From positions 1 to 64,000 of the forward strand of contig JAGLTS010000016.1 in NCBI GenBank assembly GCA_023135165.1: a stretch of 64,000 nucleotides of DNA, in the 5' to 3' direction. Made by a program: the position numbers and the translations under genes. Below, piece after piece: positions 54,607-63,521 of this stretch. A model generated the notes under the pieces. That model was not told where the DNA came from. It ran no database searches and saw nothing but the letters and a program-made list of their open reading frames with translations. The DNA comes from Phycisphaerales bacterium (lineage in GTDB: Bacteria; Planctomycetota; Phycisphaerae; Phycisphaerales; JAGLTS01). Numbering within the stretch: position 1 is the stretch's first letter; every line of letters begins with the position of its first letter.

Positions 54607-56448
54607 ATGAAGCGACACACATTTTCACTCTGCCTTACGCTCTTCACGACGCTCATACTCACAGCCTCGGGGCCTGCATACTCAGACTCGGCGTTCCCCG
54701 TCGATGCGCCTGAGAATCAAGGGGTCGCAACCAAAGCGCTCGACGCGCTGGCCGAGGTCGCTCGCTTGCAGGTTGAGAAAGACCACCTCGTCGGCGCGGA
54801 ACTGCTCGTTATCAAGAACCGACGAACCGTGCTGCACGAGACGTTCGGCTACCGGGACCGCGAAGACGGTCTGGCGTGGGAGGAGAACACGATCTGCAAC
54901 ATCAGGTCGATGACCAAGACGTTCACCGGTGCTGCTGCGCAGCTCCTCATCGACCGGGGCGAGCTGAAGCTCGATGACCGCGTGGCGCAGTACATCCCGG
55001 GCTTTGATACTGATGAGGCGAGAGAGATCACGATCGACCAGATCATGAGTCATCGCGCCGGCCTGCCGCTCTCGATCCTCACTGCCATCGATGAATATCC
55101 CGATCTCCACATGATGGCGAATGCGGTCGGCGAGCGTGGACCGGAGTTTGAGCCGGGCAGCAGGTTCTGGTACAGCGACTCGGGTACCGATGTACTTGGC
55201 GCGGTCGTTGAGGTCGTCTCAGGGCAACTGCTCAATGAGTTCATCGAGACGAACCTGCTGACGCCGCTCGGGATGGCGGATACGTTCTACGTAAGCGATA
55301 TGACCGACCCTCGCGTCGAGCGGATCGCCGGCCTCTACTTCGGCGGCGTTGGTGCGTGGAGCAAGGGCTGGGAGCCGGGCGGTGAGCCGTTCTATCCGTT
55401 CGCATGGGGTTCACAGACGCTCTACAGCACGCCGATGGACTACGCGAAGTTCCTGGCGATGTGGATGGACCAAGGTAGAGTCGGTGAGGATCAACTCCTG
55501 TCGCGTGAAGCCGTCGCACGTACGCTTGAACCGATCTCGGAGATGACATCGCTCGGCTCGGATATGCGCAGTCCGACGTTCTTCCCCGATCTGGAGACGT
55601 ACTACGGCCGAATGTCGCAGCTCTGGCTCCCCGCTGATGCAGCGGAAGGCGAGACCCCGGTCGTGATCGGGCACGGTGGGTCGGACGGCACGATGGCGTG
55701 GGTGTGGCCCGAACTCGACCTGATGGTCCTGTACTTCACGCAGTCACGCGGCAGCCTGAGTGTGCTCCGCATCGAAGAGGACATCGACCGCCTGCTCATT
55801 CATCCGGACCGCGTAGTGCGGACAGCTGAGGTTCCTGACGAGTACAAGCCCTATCTCGGTACGTATGTCGCCAACTTCGCGTCATTCAGGGATGTTGAGT
55901 TCACCGTGCTTGTTCACAACGGCCGACTTGCACTCGATGTGCCGGGGCAGTTGGTCTTCGATCTGCACAACCCGGACGATGAAGGCAAATGGTACTTCGT
56001 CATGACCGATCAGGTTGCGGTGTCGTTCGATACAGGCGAGGGCGGTGACGTGACGGGCCTGAAGATGTACGAGGCGGGTCAAACATTCGAGTTGCCCAAG
56101 GGTAAGGCCGAGCGGAAACCCGAGCCGATGATCGACCTGGCTCAGGTGAAGGAGTATGTCGGCACGTACCTCGTGGAAGAGACGGGCGAGCACGTGCAGA
56201 TGCTGATCCACGACGGTCGTCTGGCGGTCAAGACGCCGGACGTGATGATGCCTCTGGATCTCTATCCGCCTGACGAAAGCGGTCTCTGGTCGCTGCGCGT
56301 GAATCAGTCGGTGAAGATACGGTTCGATGAAGATGAGAACGGTCAGGTCGTGTCGTTCACCGCGATCATGCCGGACGGGACTGAGCTTGTTCGCACTCGC
56401 GTGGATGAGGTGGATGAGTCCTCCGGCGAGAATGCATCCGATGAGTGA
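54607..56448 (+). CDS. Secreted serine beta-lactamase-fold hydrolase
   Basis: This is a 613-residue exported class C beta-lactamase-like protein. The nucleophile motif S-x-x-K is S-M-T-K, near residue 102. The second motif is Y-S-D (Y-x-N type) near 187, and the third is H-G-G near 355. The length exceeds a beta-lactamase because about 230 residues follow, consisting of two related beta-rich segments (for example Y-L-G-T-Y-V and Y-V-G-T-Y-L). AGGAGA precedes the ATG by 6 bases. The likely role is a peptidase or esterase; true antibiotic hydrolysis is not implied. Confidence 0.85.
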   Translation: MKRHTFSLCLTLFTTLILTASGPAYSDSAFPVDAPENQGVATKALDALAEVARLQVEKDHLVGAELLVIKNRRTVLHETFGYRDREDGLAWEENTICNIRSMTKTFTGAAAQLLIDRGELKLDDRVAQYIPGFDTDEAREITIDQIMSHRAGLPLSILTAIDEYPDLHMMANAVGERGPEFEPGSRFWYSDSGTDVLGAVVEVVSGQLLNEFIETNLLTPLGMADTFYVSDMTDPRVERIAGLYFGGVGAWSKGWEPGGEPFYPFAWGSQTLYSTPMDYAKFLAMWMDQGRVGEDQLLSREAVARTLEPISEMTSLGSDMRSPTFFPDLETYYGRMSQLWLPADAAEGETPVVIGHGGSDGTMAWVWPELDLMVLYFTQSRGSLSVLRIEEDIDRLLIHPDRVVRTAEVPDEYKPYLGTYVANFASFRDVEFTVLVHNGRLALDVPGQLVFDLHNPDDEGKWYFVMTDQVAVSFDTGEGGDVTGLKMYEAGQTFELPKGKAERKPEPMIDLAQVKEYVGTYLVEETGEHVQMLIHDGRLAVKTPDVMMPLDLYPPDESGLWSLRVNQSVKIRFDEDENGQVVSFTAIMPDGTELVRTRVDEVDESSGENASDE

Positions 56449-56650
56449 GTGAACGCCACAGCCCACCGAAGCCTCGCGATAGGTCGGCTGGCGCTGCGTG
56501 AGCCGGTGGCGATGCATCTGTTGCGTCAGCATGACATCATCGACGTGGATCGAGACCGCACGGCGAGATTGAGAACACAAACAACCACCGTACAGTCAGG
56601 GCGAAAAGGCTCACCGAGATCAGAAACGGACATGCTGGGGCGAATTTGGC

Positions 56651-56656
56651 TATACT
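56651..56656 (+). promoter_or_regulatory. Candidate -10 element upstream of the dsrE-tusA-qmo operon
   Basis: TATACT preceded by TTGGC lies 118 bases before the dsrE-like ATG. No good -35 box was found. The 56449-56774 gap contains no gene-like frame. Confidence 0.35.
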
Positions 56657-56774
56657 CCGACGCGATGGATGCGGGCGAACCGAGATCCGCGTCTTTGTCG
56701 GACGGTCCATACGGGATCGTAGCGTGTTGAGCAAGGGCTTCTCAGCCTGCGCCTGTTGAGGAAGGAAAAGGACT

Positions 56775-57137
56775 ATGGCCTCGAAAATGATGGTGTTCTG
56801 TGGATCGGATGACCCTCAGAAAGCGTTTCCCCCGTTCATGCTTGGGTCGGGGGCACTTGCCACCGAGATGGATGTGACGATGTTCTTCACGATGACCGGC
56901 TTGAACATCATCCGCAAGGGTGGCGCGGAGAAAATCGCATTGCCGGGTGCCCCGAAGACGCTGCCCGAGTTCCTCAAGGTCGTCCAGGACGGAGGCGCTA
57001 AGCTGATCGCCTGCTCCGCTGCTTTTCCGATCGTAGGCATTGGCGAAGACGACCTGATTGACGGCGTCGAGTGCGGTGGTGTCGCCAGTTTCGTGATCGG
57101 GGCTGAGGAGGCAGACGTTGTTCTCACGTTTTGCTGA
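56775..57137 (+). CDS. DsrE-family protein (sulfur-trafficking type)
   Basis: This 120-residue cytoplasmic protein has the DsrE/DsrF/TusD fold. It opens M-M-V-F-C-G-S-D-D-P-Q-K-A and contains M-F-F-T-M-T-G-L-N near residue 38, typical of the DsrE2/peroxiredoxin-like subgroup. One Cys in L-I-A-C-S-A-A and another at the very C-terminus (L-T-F-C) could carry persulfide. It heads the operon, with tusA 67 bases downstream, the same pairing seen in sulfur-oxidising and sHdr clusters. Confidence 0.82.
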   Translation: MASKMMVFCGSDDPQKAFPPFMLGSGALATEMDVTMFFTMTGLNIIRKGGAEKIALPGAPKTLPEFLKVVQDGGAKLIACSAAFPIVGIGEDDLIDGVECGGVASFVIGAEEADVVLTFC

Positions 57138-57213
57138 CGTATGAAGAGGCGGGCTGACGTTTGGCCTGCCGTCCGGTGGTTTTGACGTACGGCGTATTTC
57201 TGGAGTGACAATC

Positions 57214-57468
57214 ATGAGCGACGTCGATTTGGAAGGCATTGAAGTGGCCAAAGTGGTGGATGCGCGAGGCATGGGCTGTCCCGGTCCGCTTCTGGAAGCC
57301 AAAAAAGCGATTGGAACCGTCCAGGTGGGAGAGACGCTCGAGGTGTGGTCAGGCGATGCTTCCACGAAGAACGATCTTCCTGCGTGGGCGACGAAGGTAG
57401 GACACGAGTTTGTCGGTGCTTTGGCCGGCGAGGGCTACGACCGCTTGTTCATCACTCGGAAGAAATGA
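57214..57468 (+). CDS. tusA: TusA-family sulfur carrier protein
   Basis: This is an 84-residue sulfur carrier. The hallmark C-P-x-P motif is present in R-G-M-G-C-P-G-P-L-L-E-A, whose Cys holds a persulfide. Two beta strands and two helices follow, ending F-I-T-R-K-K. The ATG at 57214 has GGAG 9 bases upstream, better than the GTG at 57205. In its operon it would deliver or accept sulfane sulfur in contact with the Hdr/Qmo-like proteins. Confidence 0.92.
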   Translation: MSDVDLEGIEVAKVVDARGMGCPGPLLEAKKAIGTVQVGETLEVWSGDASTKNDLPAWATKVGHEFVGALAGEGYDRLFITRKK

Positions 57469-57480
57469 GGGTTGGAGCCG

Positions 57481-57894
57481 ATGGCTGGAGATGAGCAGGC
57501 AACGACATCGAGAATCCTGATTCTTGCCACTGATGCCTGCGCCTATCCTGGCGCGGACAACGTCGGTCAAATTCACTCCGAGTACCCGGCGAACACGTAC
57601 ATCATGCGCGTGCCCGCACCGGCGATGTTTCCCGAGGAGTTCTACCTGCGATGCTTCGAGAAAGGCATTGACGGGATCATCGTCATGAGTTGCGGGCACG
57701 AGTGTCCCTACGAGGGCGCCTACAACCGCTTGGCGGTACGGATCGGCGAGGTTCACAAGCAGATGAAAGAGCGAGGGCTGAACACCAATCGGCTCCGTCT
57801 CTGCGCTATCTGCACCGTCTGCGCCAAGGCGTTTCTCAAAGAGGTTCGCCAGATGGGGGAGTTGTTGGCCGGCCAGGCGTCGGCGTCGAGCTAG
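57481..57894 (+). CDS. MvhD/FlpD-like iron-sulfur electron-transfer protein
   Basis: This 137-residue protein resembles the delta subunit of methyl-viologen-reducing hydrogenase. That subunit passes electrons to heterodisulfide reductase via a [2Fe-2S] cluster. Cys residues lie in D-A-C-A-Y-P-G-A-D, M-S-C-G-H-E-C-P-Y-E-G and L-C-A-I-C-T-V-C-A. In classical QmoB proteins this domain is fused at the C-terminus; here it is a separate gene before the HdrA-like pair. ATG 57481 is preferred to TTG 57472 by ribosome-site spacing. Confidence 0.85.
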   Translation: MAGDEQATTSRILILATDACAYPGADNVGQIHSEYPANTYIMRVPAPAMFPEEFYLRCFEKGIDGIIVMSCGHECPYEGAYNRLAVRIGEVHKQMKERGLNTNRLRLCAICTVCAKAFLKEVRQMGELLAGQASASS

Positions 57895-58008
57895 GAGGTT
57901 GATCGCCGAGCTACGGACGCTGATGATCCACGAATCGTCGGTGCACTCCCGAGCTTCGGGGTCAGGAGCATTGAGTATGCCCCAAATGCGGGCAGGGAAA
58001 GGCCAGGG

Positions 58009-59364
58009 ATGCAGCAAGGAAAGATCGCTACGGACGCCTTGGTCATCGGAGGCGGAATCGCAGGCCTTCAGGCAGCCCTCGATTTGGCAGACCAAGGGTT
58101 TCGAGTGCTGATCGTCGAGAGGGAACCTAGCATCGGCGGGAAGATGATCGCGCTGAGCAAGGTCTTCCCCACACTGGATTGCTCCAGTTGCATCTGCACG
58201 CCACGAATGGCTGCAGCCGCGCACCACGAGAACATCAGCATTCTCACCTACTGTGAAGTTCAGCAGGTGGACCCTGCCGGGGACGGATTCACCGCGCGCA
58301 TCCTCAAAAAGCCGCGATATGTGGATGAGGTGGTGTGTACGGGCTGTCGGCTGTGCGAGTACGCCTGCCCTGTCAATGTGGCGCACGAGTTCGAGGGGGA
58401 GTTGGTGGCGCGCAAGGCGATCTACGTGCCGTTCTCGAATGCGATCCCACAGGTGGCGATGGTGGACTTGGATAATTGCCTGCTTTGCGGTCGCTGCGAG
58501 AAGGAGTGTCCTCCGGGGGCCATCGACTTCTTCCAGGAACCTGAGGAAGTCACTGTTGAGGCGGGAACGGTCATCATCGCCACCGGCTTCGAGATGACCC
58601 ACATGGAAGCCAAACCGGAGTATGGCCTCGGTCGGCTGCGCAATGTGCTCAACCCGCTTCAGGTCGAGCGGCTCCTAGCCCCGCACGGGCCTTACGGAAG
58701 AGTGCTTCGGCCCTCTGACGGCAAGGTGCCTGACACGATCGCCTACATCCAGTGCGCCGGTTCAAGAGATCACACGCTCGGCGTGCCGTACTGCTCCCGT
58801 GTCTGCTGCATGTACGCGATCAAGCAGGCGATGCTGCTGTCCGGCTCCCTGCCGCTGGTGGAAGTGACGATCTACTACATGGACATCCGGGCGTTCGGCA
58901 AAGGCTTCGAGCAGTTCTACCAAAACGCCAAGGCGATGGGCATCGAGTTCGTGAAGGCCAAAGTGGCGAAGATCACCGAGGATGAACAGCAGAATCCGGT
59001 CGTGCGGATCGAAGTGATCGAGGAAGACGGCCGGGTGGAGGAGCGAGCGCACGACATGGTTGTGCTCTCGTTGGGGATCGTCCCAGCGGGACACGCCGAC
59101 GGTGTGCTGCCCGCCAGCCGGGCGGAGGACGGGTTCTTCCTTGCCGCCGAGCCGAAGCTAGCCCCCTGCCGCACCGACCATGAAGGCGTGTTCGTCGCCG
59201 GAACGGCAGCCGGACCGAAGGATATTCCCGACTCGATTGTGGAGGGGGGCGCAGCGGCCCTTGAGGCGGCAGCCCATCTCCGGCGCAACGGCCGTTCTCC
59301 AGGTCGCGATATGAACGCCCGCCAGGAATCCACGCAAGGCACGCTTGCCCAACAAGCAAACTGA
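58009..59364 (+). CDS. qmoA: HdrA/QmoA-like FAD and iron-sulfur flavoprotein
   Basis: This 451-residue protein is the first of two HdrA-like subunits. The FAD site is G-G-G-I-A-G at 14-19. L-D-C-S-S-C-I-C-T-P-R-M near residue 60 is the QmoA-type signature. Two complete [4Fe-4S] motifs follow: Cys 110, 113, 116, 120 and Cys 157, 160, 163, 167. A second flavin-domain half contains V-P-Y-C-S-R-V-C-C near 265. Such subunits shuttle electrons between a soluble donor or acceptor and a membrane quinone module. The name is by similarity of the whole set; HdrA would also be fair. It is tightly followed by the second subunit. Confidence 0.82.
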   Translation: MQQGKIATDALVIGGGIAGLQAALDLADQGFRVLIVEREPSIGGKMIALSKVFPTLDCSSCICTPRMAAAAHHENISILTYCEVQQVDPAGDGFTARILKKPRYVDEVVCTGCRLCEYACPVNVAHEFEGELVARKAIYVPFSNAIPQVAMVDLDNCLLCGRCEKECPPGAIDFFQEPEEVTVEAGTVIIATGFEMTHMEAKPEYGLGRLRNVLNPLQVERLLAPHGPYGRVLRPSDGKVPDTIAYIQCAGSRDHTLGVPYCSRVCCMYAIKQAMLLSGSLPLVEVTIYYMDIRAFGKGFEQFYQNAKAMGIEFVKAKVAKITEDEQQNPVVRIEVIEEDGRVEERAHDMVVLSLGIVPAGHADGVLPASRAEDGFFLAAEPKLAPCRTDHEGVFVAGTAAGPKDIPDSIVEGGAAALEAAAHLRRNGRSPGRDMNARQESTQGTLAQQAN

Positions 59365-59375
59365 CCGTCATCCAA

Positions 59376-61457
59376 ATGAGCCAGACCGACACACAAAGTT
59401 CAGCACAGCAACAGTCGCCGGAATCCGAGCAACCGCGGATCGGCGTCTACGTTTGCCATTGCGGCGGAAATATCTCCGATGTCGTGGATGTGGAGGAGGT
59501 GGTCCGTGCCGTGGCCGGACTGCCCGGCGTCGTCGTCGCGAGGCGCGACATGTCCATGTGCTCCGACCCTGGGCAACAGCTCATTGTCGACGACATCCGC
59601 AATAGCAAACTCAATCGTGTGGTTGTGGGCGCATGTTCTCCCAGCCTGCATGAGTTGACGTTTCGCGGGGCCTTGTCGCGCGCCGGACTGAACCCCTACC
59701 TCTACGAGCATGTCAATCTCCGTGAGCAGGTGAGTTGGTGTAGCAAGTCCGACCCACGGGGGGCCACCGAGAAGGCGATCCGCTTGGTCGGAGTCGCCGT
59801 GGCCAAGGCCAGGCTCCTTCATTCCTTGGATCCCATCCGCGTCGATGCGAAACAGCATGTGCTTGTGATCGGCGGGGGCATCAGCGGGCTGCGCGCGGCC
59901 CGGGATCTCGCCCGGTGCGGCTTGGCCGTCACGTTGCTGGAACGGTCTCCTTTCCTTGGTGGACGCATCGCCCAACTGAGCCACGTATATCCCTCCCGCG
60001 ACGATGCGCGAGGACTGCTGCGCCGCATTCTCGATGAAGTGATGGCAGACCCGAACATCACGGTGCGGACGGGAGCGGAGGTCGTCTCAAGTTCGGGCTA
60101 TGTGGGTAACTTCCAACTCCAGGTCCGTCTGCATCCGCGTGGCGTCAATGGAGACCTGACCTCGGAACAGCTTCAGGCCGTCATCGAGGCTTGCCCCGAA
60201 GCGGTCCAAAGCGAGTTCGACCACGGACTGGTGAAGCGCAAGGCGATCTACCGGCCGTACCCCGACTCTTCCCCTTCCGCAGCCGCCATTGATTGGACGA
60301 CTTGTACTCGATGCGGGAAATGCGCGGAAGTGGTCGATGGCGAGAGCATCACGCTTGACGCGGAACCTGAGGAAATCACGCTCGACGCAGGGGCGGTTGT
60401 CATGGCAACCGGTTTCGATCTCTATCAGCCCCGCTCCGGTGAGTATGGCCACGGCGAGTTCAGCAACGTCATCACCCTCCCCCAACTCGTAAGGCTCATG
60501 GACGAAACCGGTCCCACGGGCGGCCAACTCCAGTGGAACGATCGGCCGATAAAGAATGTTTGCCTTATTCACTGCGTGGGTAGCCGGCAGATGCCGGGAA
60601 TCCACGAGCCGGGGCCTGACGGGCGGTTGAACGAGTATTGCTCGCGCGTCTGTTGCACGGCAACGCTGCAAACGGCGCTGGAGATCAGGGAGCGCTTTCC
60701 CGAAATAAACGTCTTCGAGTTTTACCAGGACATACGCACCTACGGCCGTGGACACGAAGAGATCTACGAAGATGCGTGCCGTCGCGGAGTGACCTTCCTC
60801 CGCTATCGCGCCGAAGAGCCGCCTACCGTGAGTGGCGCGGAAGGGGAAGCAGCGCCTTCCCTCGCGGTGCGGGTCAAGGACACGCTCACGTTTGGAGAGG
60901 AACTCGAAATCCCTGCCGACTTGGTCGTGCTCTCCGTGGGCATGGTGCCTCGAGACATCGCGGGGTTGGTGGAGACTCTCAAGCTGCCGTGCAGCGCTGA
61001 CGGCTTCCTGCAGGAGGTTCACCCGAAGCTGAGGCCAGTCGAGTCGGCTGTCGAGGGGGTATTCCTTGCGGGTACCTGCCAGGCGCCGATGGATATGACC
61101 GAGGGCTGTGCCGCCGCTTCCGCAACTGCCGCAAAGGCGGCTGCGCTACTTGGCCGAGGACACCTTGAACTCGACCCATTTGTCGCCCGCGTGGATCTCG
61201 ACCGGTGCCAAGGCGAGGGAAAATGCGTTGACGAGTGCGAGCATCGACGCGCAATCACGATGGTTGAGACGGAGGTGGACGGCGAGCGGGTCACGCGTGC
61301 CGAGGTCAACCCGGCTCTGTGCAATGGGTGCGGCATGTGCGCAGCCGTTTGTCCGCATAGAGCCATCCAGGTTGAAGGTTGGCGTCTCGATCAATACGAC
61401 AGCATGATCGATGCGCTCGTCGCGGACTATCCCGCGCTGGAGCATGCCAATGTCTGA
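59376..61457 (+). CDS. qmoB: HdrA/QmoB-like FAD and iron-sulfur flavoprotein
   Basis: This is the second, larger HdrA-like subunit (693 residues). An N-terminal HdrA domain (G-V-Y-V-C-H-C-G-G-N-I near residue 24) precedes the FAD motif G-G-G-I-S-G at 166-171. C-T-R-C-G-K-C lies at 310-316. The C-terminal ferredoxin-like domain has one complete cluster (Cys 649, 652, 655, 659). The other is altered (C611, C617, C621, one Cys fewer than C-x2-C-x2-C-x3-C). The usual QmoB C-terminal MvhD domain is missing and appears as a separate upstream gene. The stop overlaps the next gene. Confidence 0.82.
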   Translation: MSQTDTQSSAQQQSPESEQPRIGVYVCHCGGNISDVVDVEEVVRAVAGLPGVVVARRDMSMCSDPGQQLIVDDIRNSKLNRVVVGACSPSLHELTFRGALSRAGLNPYLYEHVNLREQVSWCSKSDPRGATEKAIRLVGVAVAKARLLHSLDPIRVDAKQHVLVIGGGISGLRAARDLARCGLAVTLLERSPFLGGRIAQLSHVYPSRDDARGLLRRILDEVMADPNITVRTGAEVVSSSGYVGNFQLQVRLHPRGVNGDLTSEQLQAVIEACPEAVQSEFDHGLVKRKAIYRPYPDSSPSAAAIDWTTCTRCGKCAEVVDGESITLDAEPEEITLDAGAVVMATGFDLYQPRSGEYGHGEFSNVITLPQLVRLMDETGPTGGQLQWNDRPIKNVCLIHCVGSRQMPGIHEPGPDGRLNEYCSRVCCTATLQTALEIRERFPEINVFEFYQDIRTYGRGHEEIYEDACRRGVTFLRYRAEEPPTVSGAEGEAAPSLAVRVKDTLTFGEELEIPADLVVLSVGMVPRDIAGLVETLKLPCSADGFLQEVHPKLRPVESAVEGVFLAGTCQAPMDMTEGCAAASATAAKAAALLGRGHLELDPFVARVDLDRCQGEGKCVDECEHRRAITMVETEVDGERVTRAEVNPALCNGCGMCAAVCPHRAIQVEGWRLDQYDSMIDALVADYPALEHANV

Positions 61458-61767
61458 GAACGGAGCTGAGAAGAAAACCGCCAAAACGCAGCGAACAGCT
61501 GTGGCCCTGCGAAAGCAACTGGGCGGCGCGCCGCACGAAGTCCTCAAGCGGAACAAGGAGCAGAATCGTCTCCGCCGGACGATTGTCGACGCGATGCGGC
61601 AGGGGTCCGCTACGGTGCCGGAGATCGCTGAGACGACCAAACTGCCCAGCCACCAAGTTCTCTGGCATCTGATGGCCATGAAGAAATACGGAGAGGTGGT
61701 CGAGGGCGATCAGCAGGGCGACTACTTCAAATACGTCTTGGTCCAGAAGCAGGAGAAGGCAAAGTGA
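61450..61767 (+). CDS. Small winged-helix protein within the operon
   Basis: This is a 105-residue basic protein with a winged-helix layout: V-P-E-I-A-E-T-T-K-L-P-S-H-Q-V-L-W-H-L-M-A-M as the recognition helices and D-Y-F-K-Y-V-L-V as a wing strand. The N-terminus is Lys/Arg-rich. The ATG overlaps the qmoB-like gene by 8 bases, and the stop overlaps the qmoC-like gene by 4. It may be an autoregulator, or it could have been recruited as a structural subunit. I do not know its family. Confidence 0.72.
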   Translation: MSENGAEKKTAKTQRTAVALRKQLGGAPHEVLKRNKEQNRLRRTIVDAMRQGSATVPEIAETTKLPSHQVLWHLMAMKKYGEVVEGDQQGDYFKYVLVQKQEKAK

Positions 61768-62927
61768 GCACTCGCGTCGATCCCGATCTTCGCCGTGAGG
61801 TGGCGCGATTTGGTGCCGATGACCTCGATAAGTGCATCAACTGCGGCAACTGCACCGCCGTTTGCTCCTTGTCGGAAGGCAACACTGTTTTCCCTCGAAA
61901 AACCATCCGTTACCTCCAACTGGGCTTGAAAGAGAAACTGCTGCAATCCCCTGAGCCGTGGTTGTGCTACTACTGCGGTGAGTGCTCCGACACGTGCCCG
62001 CGCGATGCCAATCCCGGTGAGACGATGATGGCCCTCCGGCGGTGGGCTACTGCCCAGTATGATCGCTCCGGGCACGCTGCCAAGTTCTATACCTCCGCGA
62101 AACGTCTGTGGATGGCGATCTTTCTGCGAGCCATGATCCCGCTGGTGTTGCTTGCGCTATTCCACGCGATCACCGGGTTCAAGTGGATCGTGACCGATCA
62201 TGTTGAGTTGAATACCTTTGCGCCGGTCATGTGGGTCTGGCTTGCCGTGGTGATTCACTTCATCTTCCTCGGGTACCGAGTGATGTCCGGCTCTCTGACA
62301 ATGAGCCGGCACGTCTTGGGCGCCAGTTCCCAGCCGTTCAACCTGCCGTTTGTCGTCTATCTCAGTGAACTGAAGACGTTCCTGCTGCACTTCTTCACCC
62401 AGAAGCGGTGGCGTGAGTGCGGGGAGCAACATCATCGTCGGTGGCTGGAACACATGTTCTTTGTCTCCGGCTACCTCATCATGCTTTTGCTGGTCGTCGG
62501 CCTGCTCGGATGGTTCCAGACGGACAAAATCTATCCCATCTACCACCCCCAACGCTGGCTCGGCTACTATGCAACCGTGGCGTTGCTGTATGGATCCATC
62601 TCGATGTTCGTGGGACGCATCCGCAAGCGAGATCAGATCCATAAGTTCTCGGATCTGACGGATTGGCTTTTTCCGGGATTCCTCTTCGTCGGCGCGCTGA
62701 CCGGTATCCTCCTTCACATCTTCCGGTACGCCGATTGGCCCTGGCCGACCTACGTGATGTACGTCATCCACGTGATGGCTATGGTCGCGATGTTGGATGT
62801 CGAGGTGGGAATCGGCAAGTGGGCGCACATGATCTATCGGCCGCTTGCCATGTACCTCGTTCGGCTCAGAGAGCGCAGTGAAGAACTCGCTCTCGCAGCC
62901 GGTGCGGCGACGCCCGCAGCGAACTGA
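61764..62927 (+). CDS. qmoC: QmoC-like membrane subunit (HdrC-HdrE fusion)
   Basis: This 387-residue protein joins an HdrC-type ferredoxin domain to a haem b membrane domain, the defining plan of QmoC. The two [4Fe-4S] motifs are Cys 24, 27, 30, 34 and Cys 68, 71, 74, 78. About five or six membrane segments with several His residues follow (for example A-V-V-I-H-F-I-F-L-G and V-I-H-V-M-A-M-V-A). It would exchange electrons with the quinone pool. GTG 61764 overlaps the previous stop. Confidence 0.87.
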   Translation: MSTRVDPDLRREVARFGADDLDKCINCGNCTAVCSLSEGNTVFPRKTIRYLQLGLKEKLLQSPEPWLCYYCGECSDTCPRDANPGETMMALRRWATAQYDRSGHAAKFYTSAKRLWMAIFLRAMIPLVLLALFHAITGFKWIVTDHVELNTFAPVMWVWLAVVIHFIFLGYRVMSGSLTMSRHVLGASSQPFNLPFVVYLSELKTFLLHFFTQKRWRECGEQHHRRWLEHMFFVSGYLIMLLLVVGLLGWFQTDKIYPIYHPQRWLGYYATVALLYGSISMFVGRIRKRDQIHKFSDLTDWLFPGFLFVGALTGILLHIFRYADWPWPTYVMYVIHVMAMVAMLDVEVGIGKWAHMIYRPLAMYLVRLRERSEELALAAGAATPAAN

Positions 62928-62994
62928 GCGGAACATCGTGCAGCGTCCCGGAGTGTGGGGTGGTGAGGGCATCTTCTCCGGAGGATGATCGTAC

Positions 62995-63456
62995 GTGAGT
63001 TGGATTTGGCCGAGTTTTGTCGATCGGGAGTTACCGCTGACGCGTGAGCAGCGCAGGGCGATCGACCGCGATGCGTGGAAGATGTGGTTCAGAAACAGGT
63101 GGAACTTCATCCTGTATATGTTGGTGCCGATCAGCTACGTCCTGGCGCTCCCGCTGCTCCGCGATGCAGCGGGCATGCTGGCCGGCACGCTCGGGGCAGA
63201 CGGCTTGGGCCAACGCATGGTGCGGGCGGGCGTCGTGATCCTTCTTCCTGCGGCATGCTTTGTGCTGGCAGGGGCCGTGTTGCAGCGCTGGCGCTTCGCG
63301 CCATGCGTGTATGAGGCGACGCGCAGGCATGGTTGCGATGTCTGCACGCGATGCGGCTACTGGCTGCGCGGCTTGGATGATGATGCTCAGCGATGCCCCG
63401 AGTGCGGCGCGCGGCGCGAGCCGATGCCGGTACTACCGTTGGAGGGCGACGGCTGA
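62995..63456 (+). CDS. Small membrane protein with C-terminal zinc ribbon
   Basis: This is a 153-residue protein of unknown function. Two membrane segments (about 38-58 and 80-100) precede a zinc-ribbon-like C-terminus (C-T-R-C-G-Y-W-L-R-G and C-P-E-C-G-A-R). That plan, with the L-R-G-L motif, recurs in many planctomycete membrane proteins. It starts at a GTG, 67 bases after the qmoC-like gene, and may belong to the same transcript. Confidence 0.7.
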   Translation: MSWIWPSFVDRELPLTREQRRAIDRDAWKMWFRNRWNFILYMLVPISYVLALPLLRDAAGMLAGTLGADGLGQRMVRAGVVILLPAACFVLAGAVLQRWRFAPCVYEATRRHGCDVCTRCGYWLRGLDDDAQRCPECGARREPMPVLPLEGDG

Positions 63457-63521
63457 TCGGTTGCGTATGCCAGCGCGTCTGTTGCATGCCGTTGTTCGCC
63501 GCTTCGACACAACTGTATGCC

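Noticed and set aside
63475-63520. Possible further attC-like or dispersed repeat around GTTGCATGCCGTTGTTCG
   Set aside because: It resembles short intergenic strings of other planctomycetes from memory, but I could not find paired ends or a second copy in the window.
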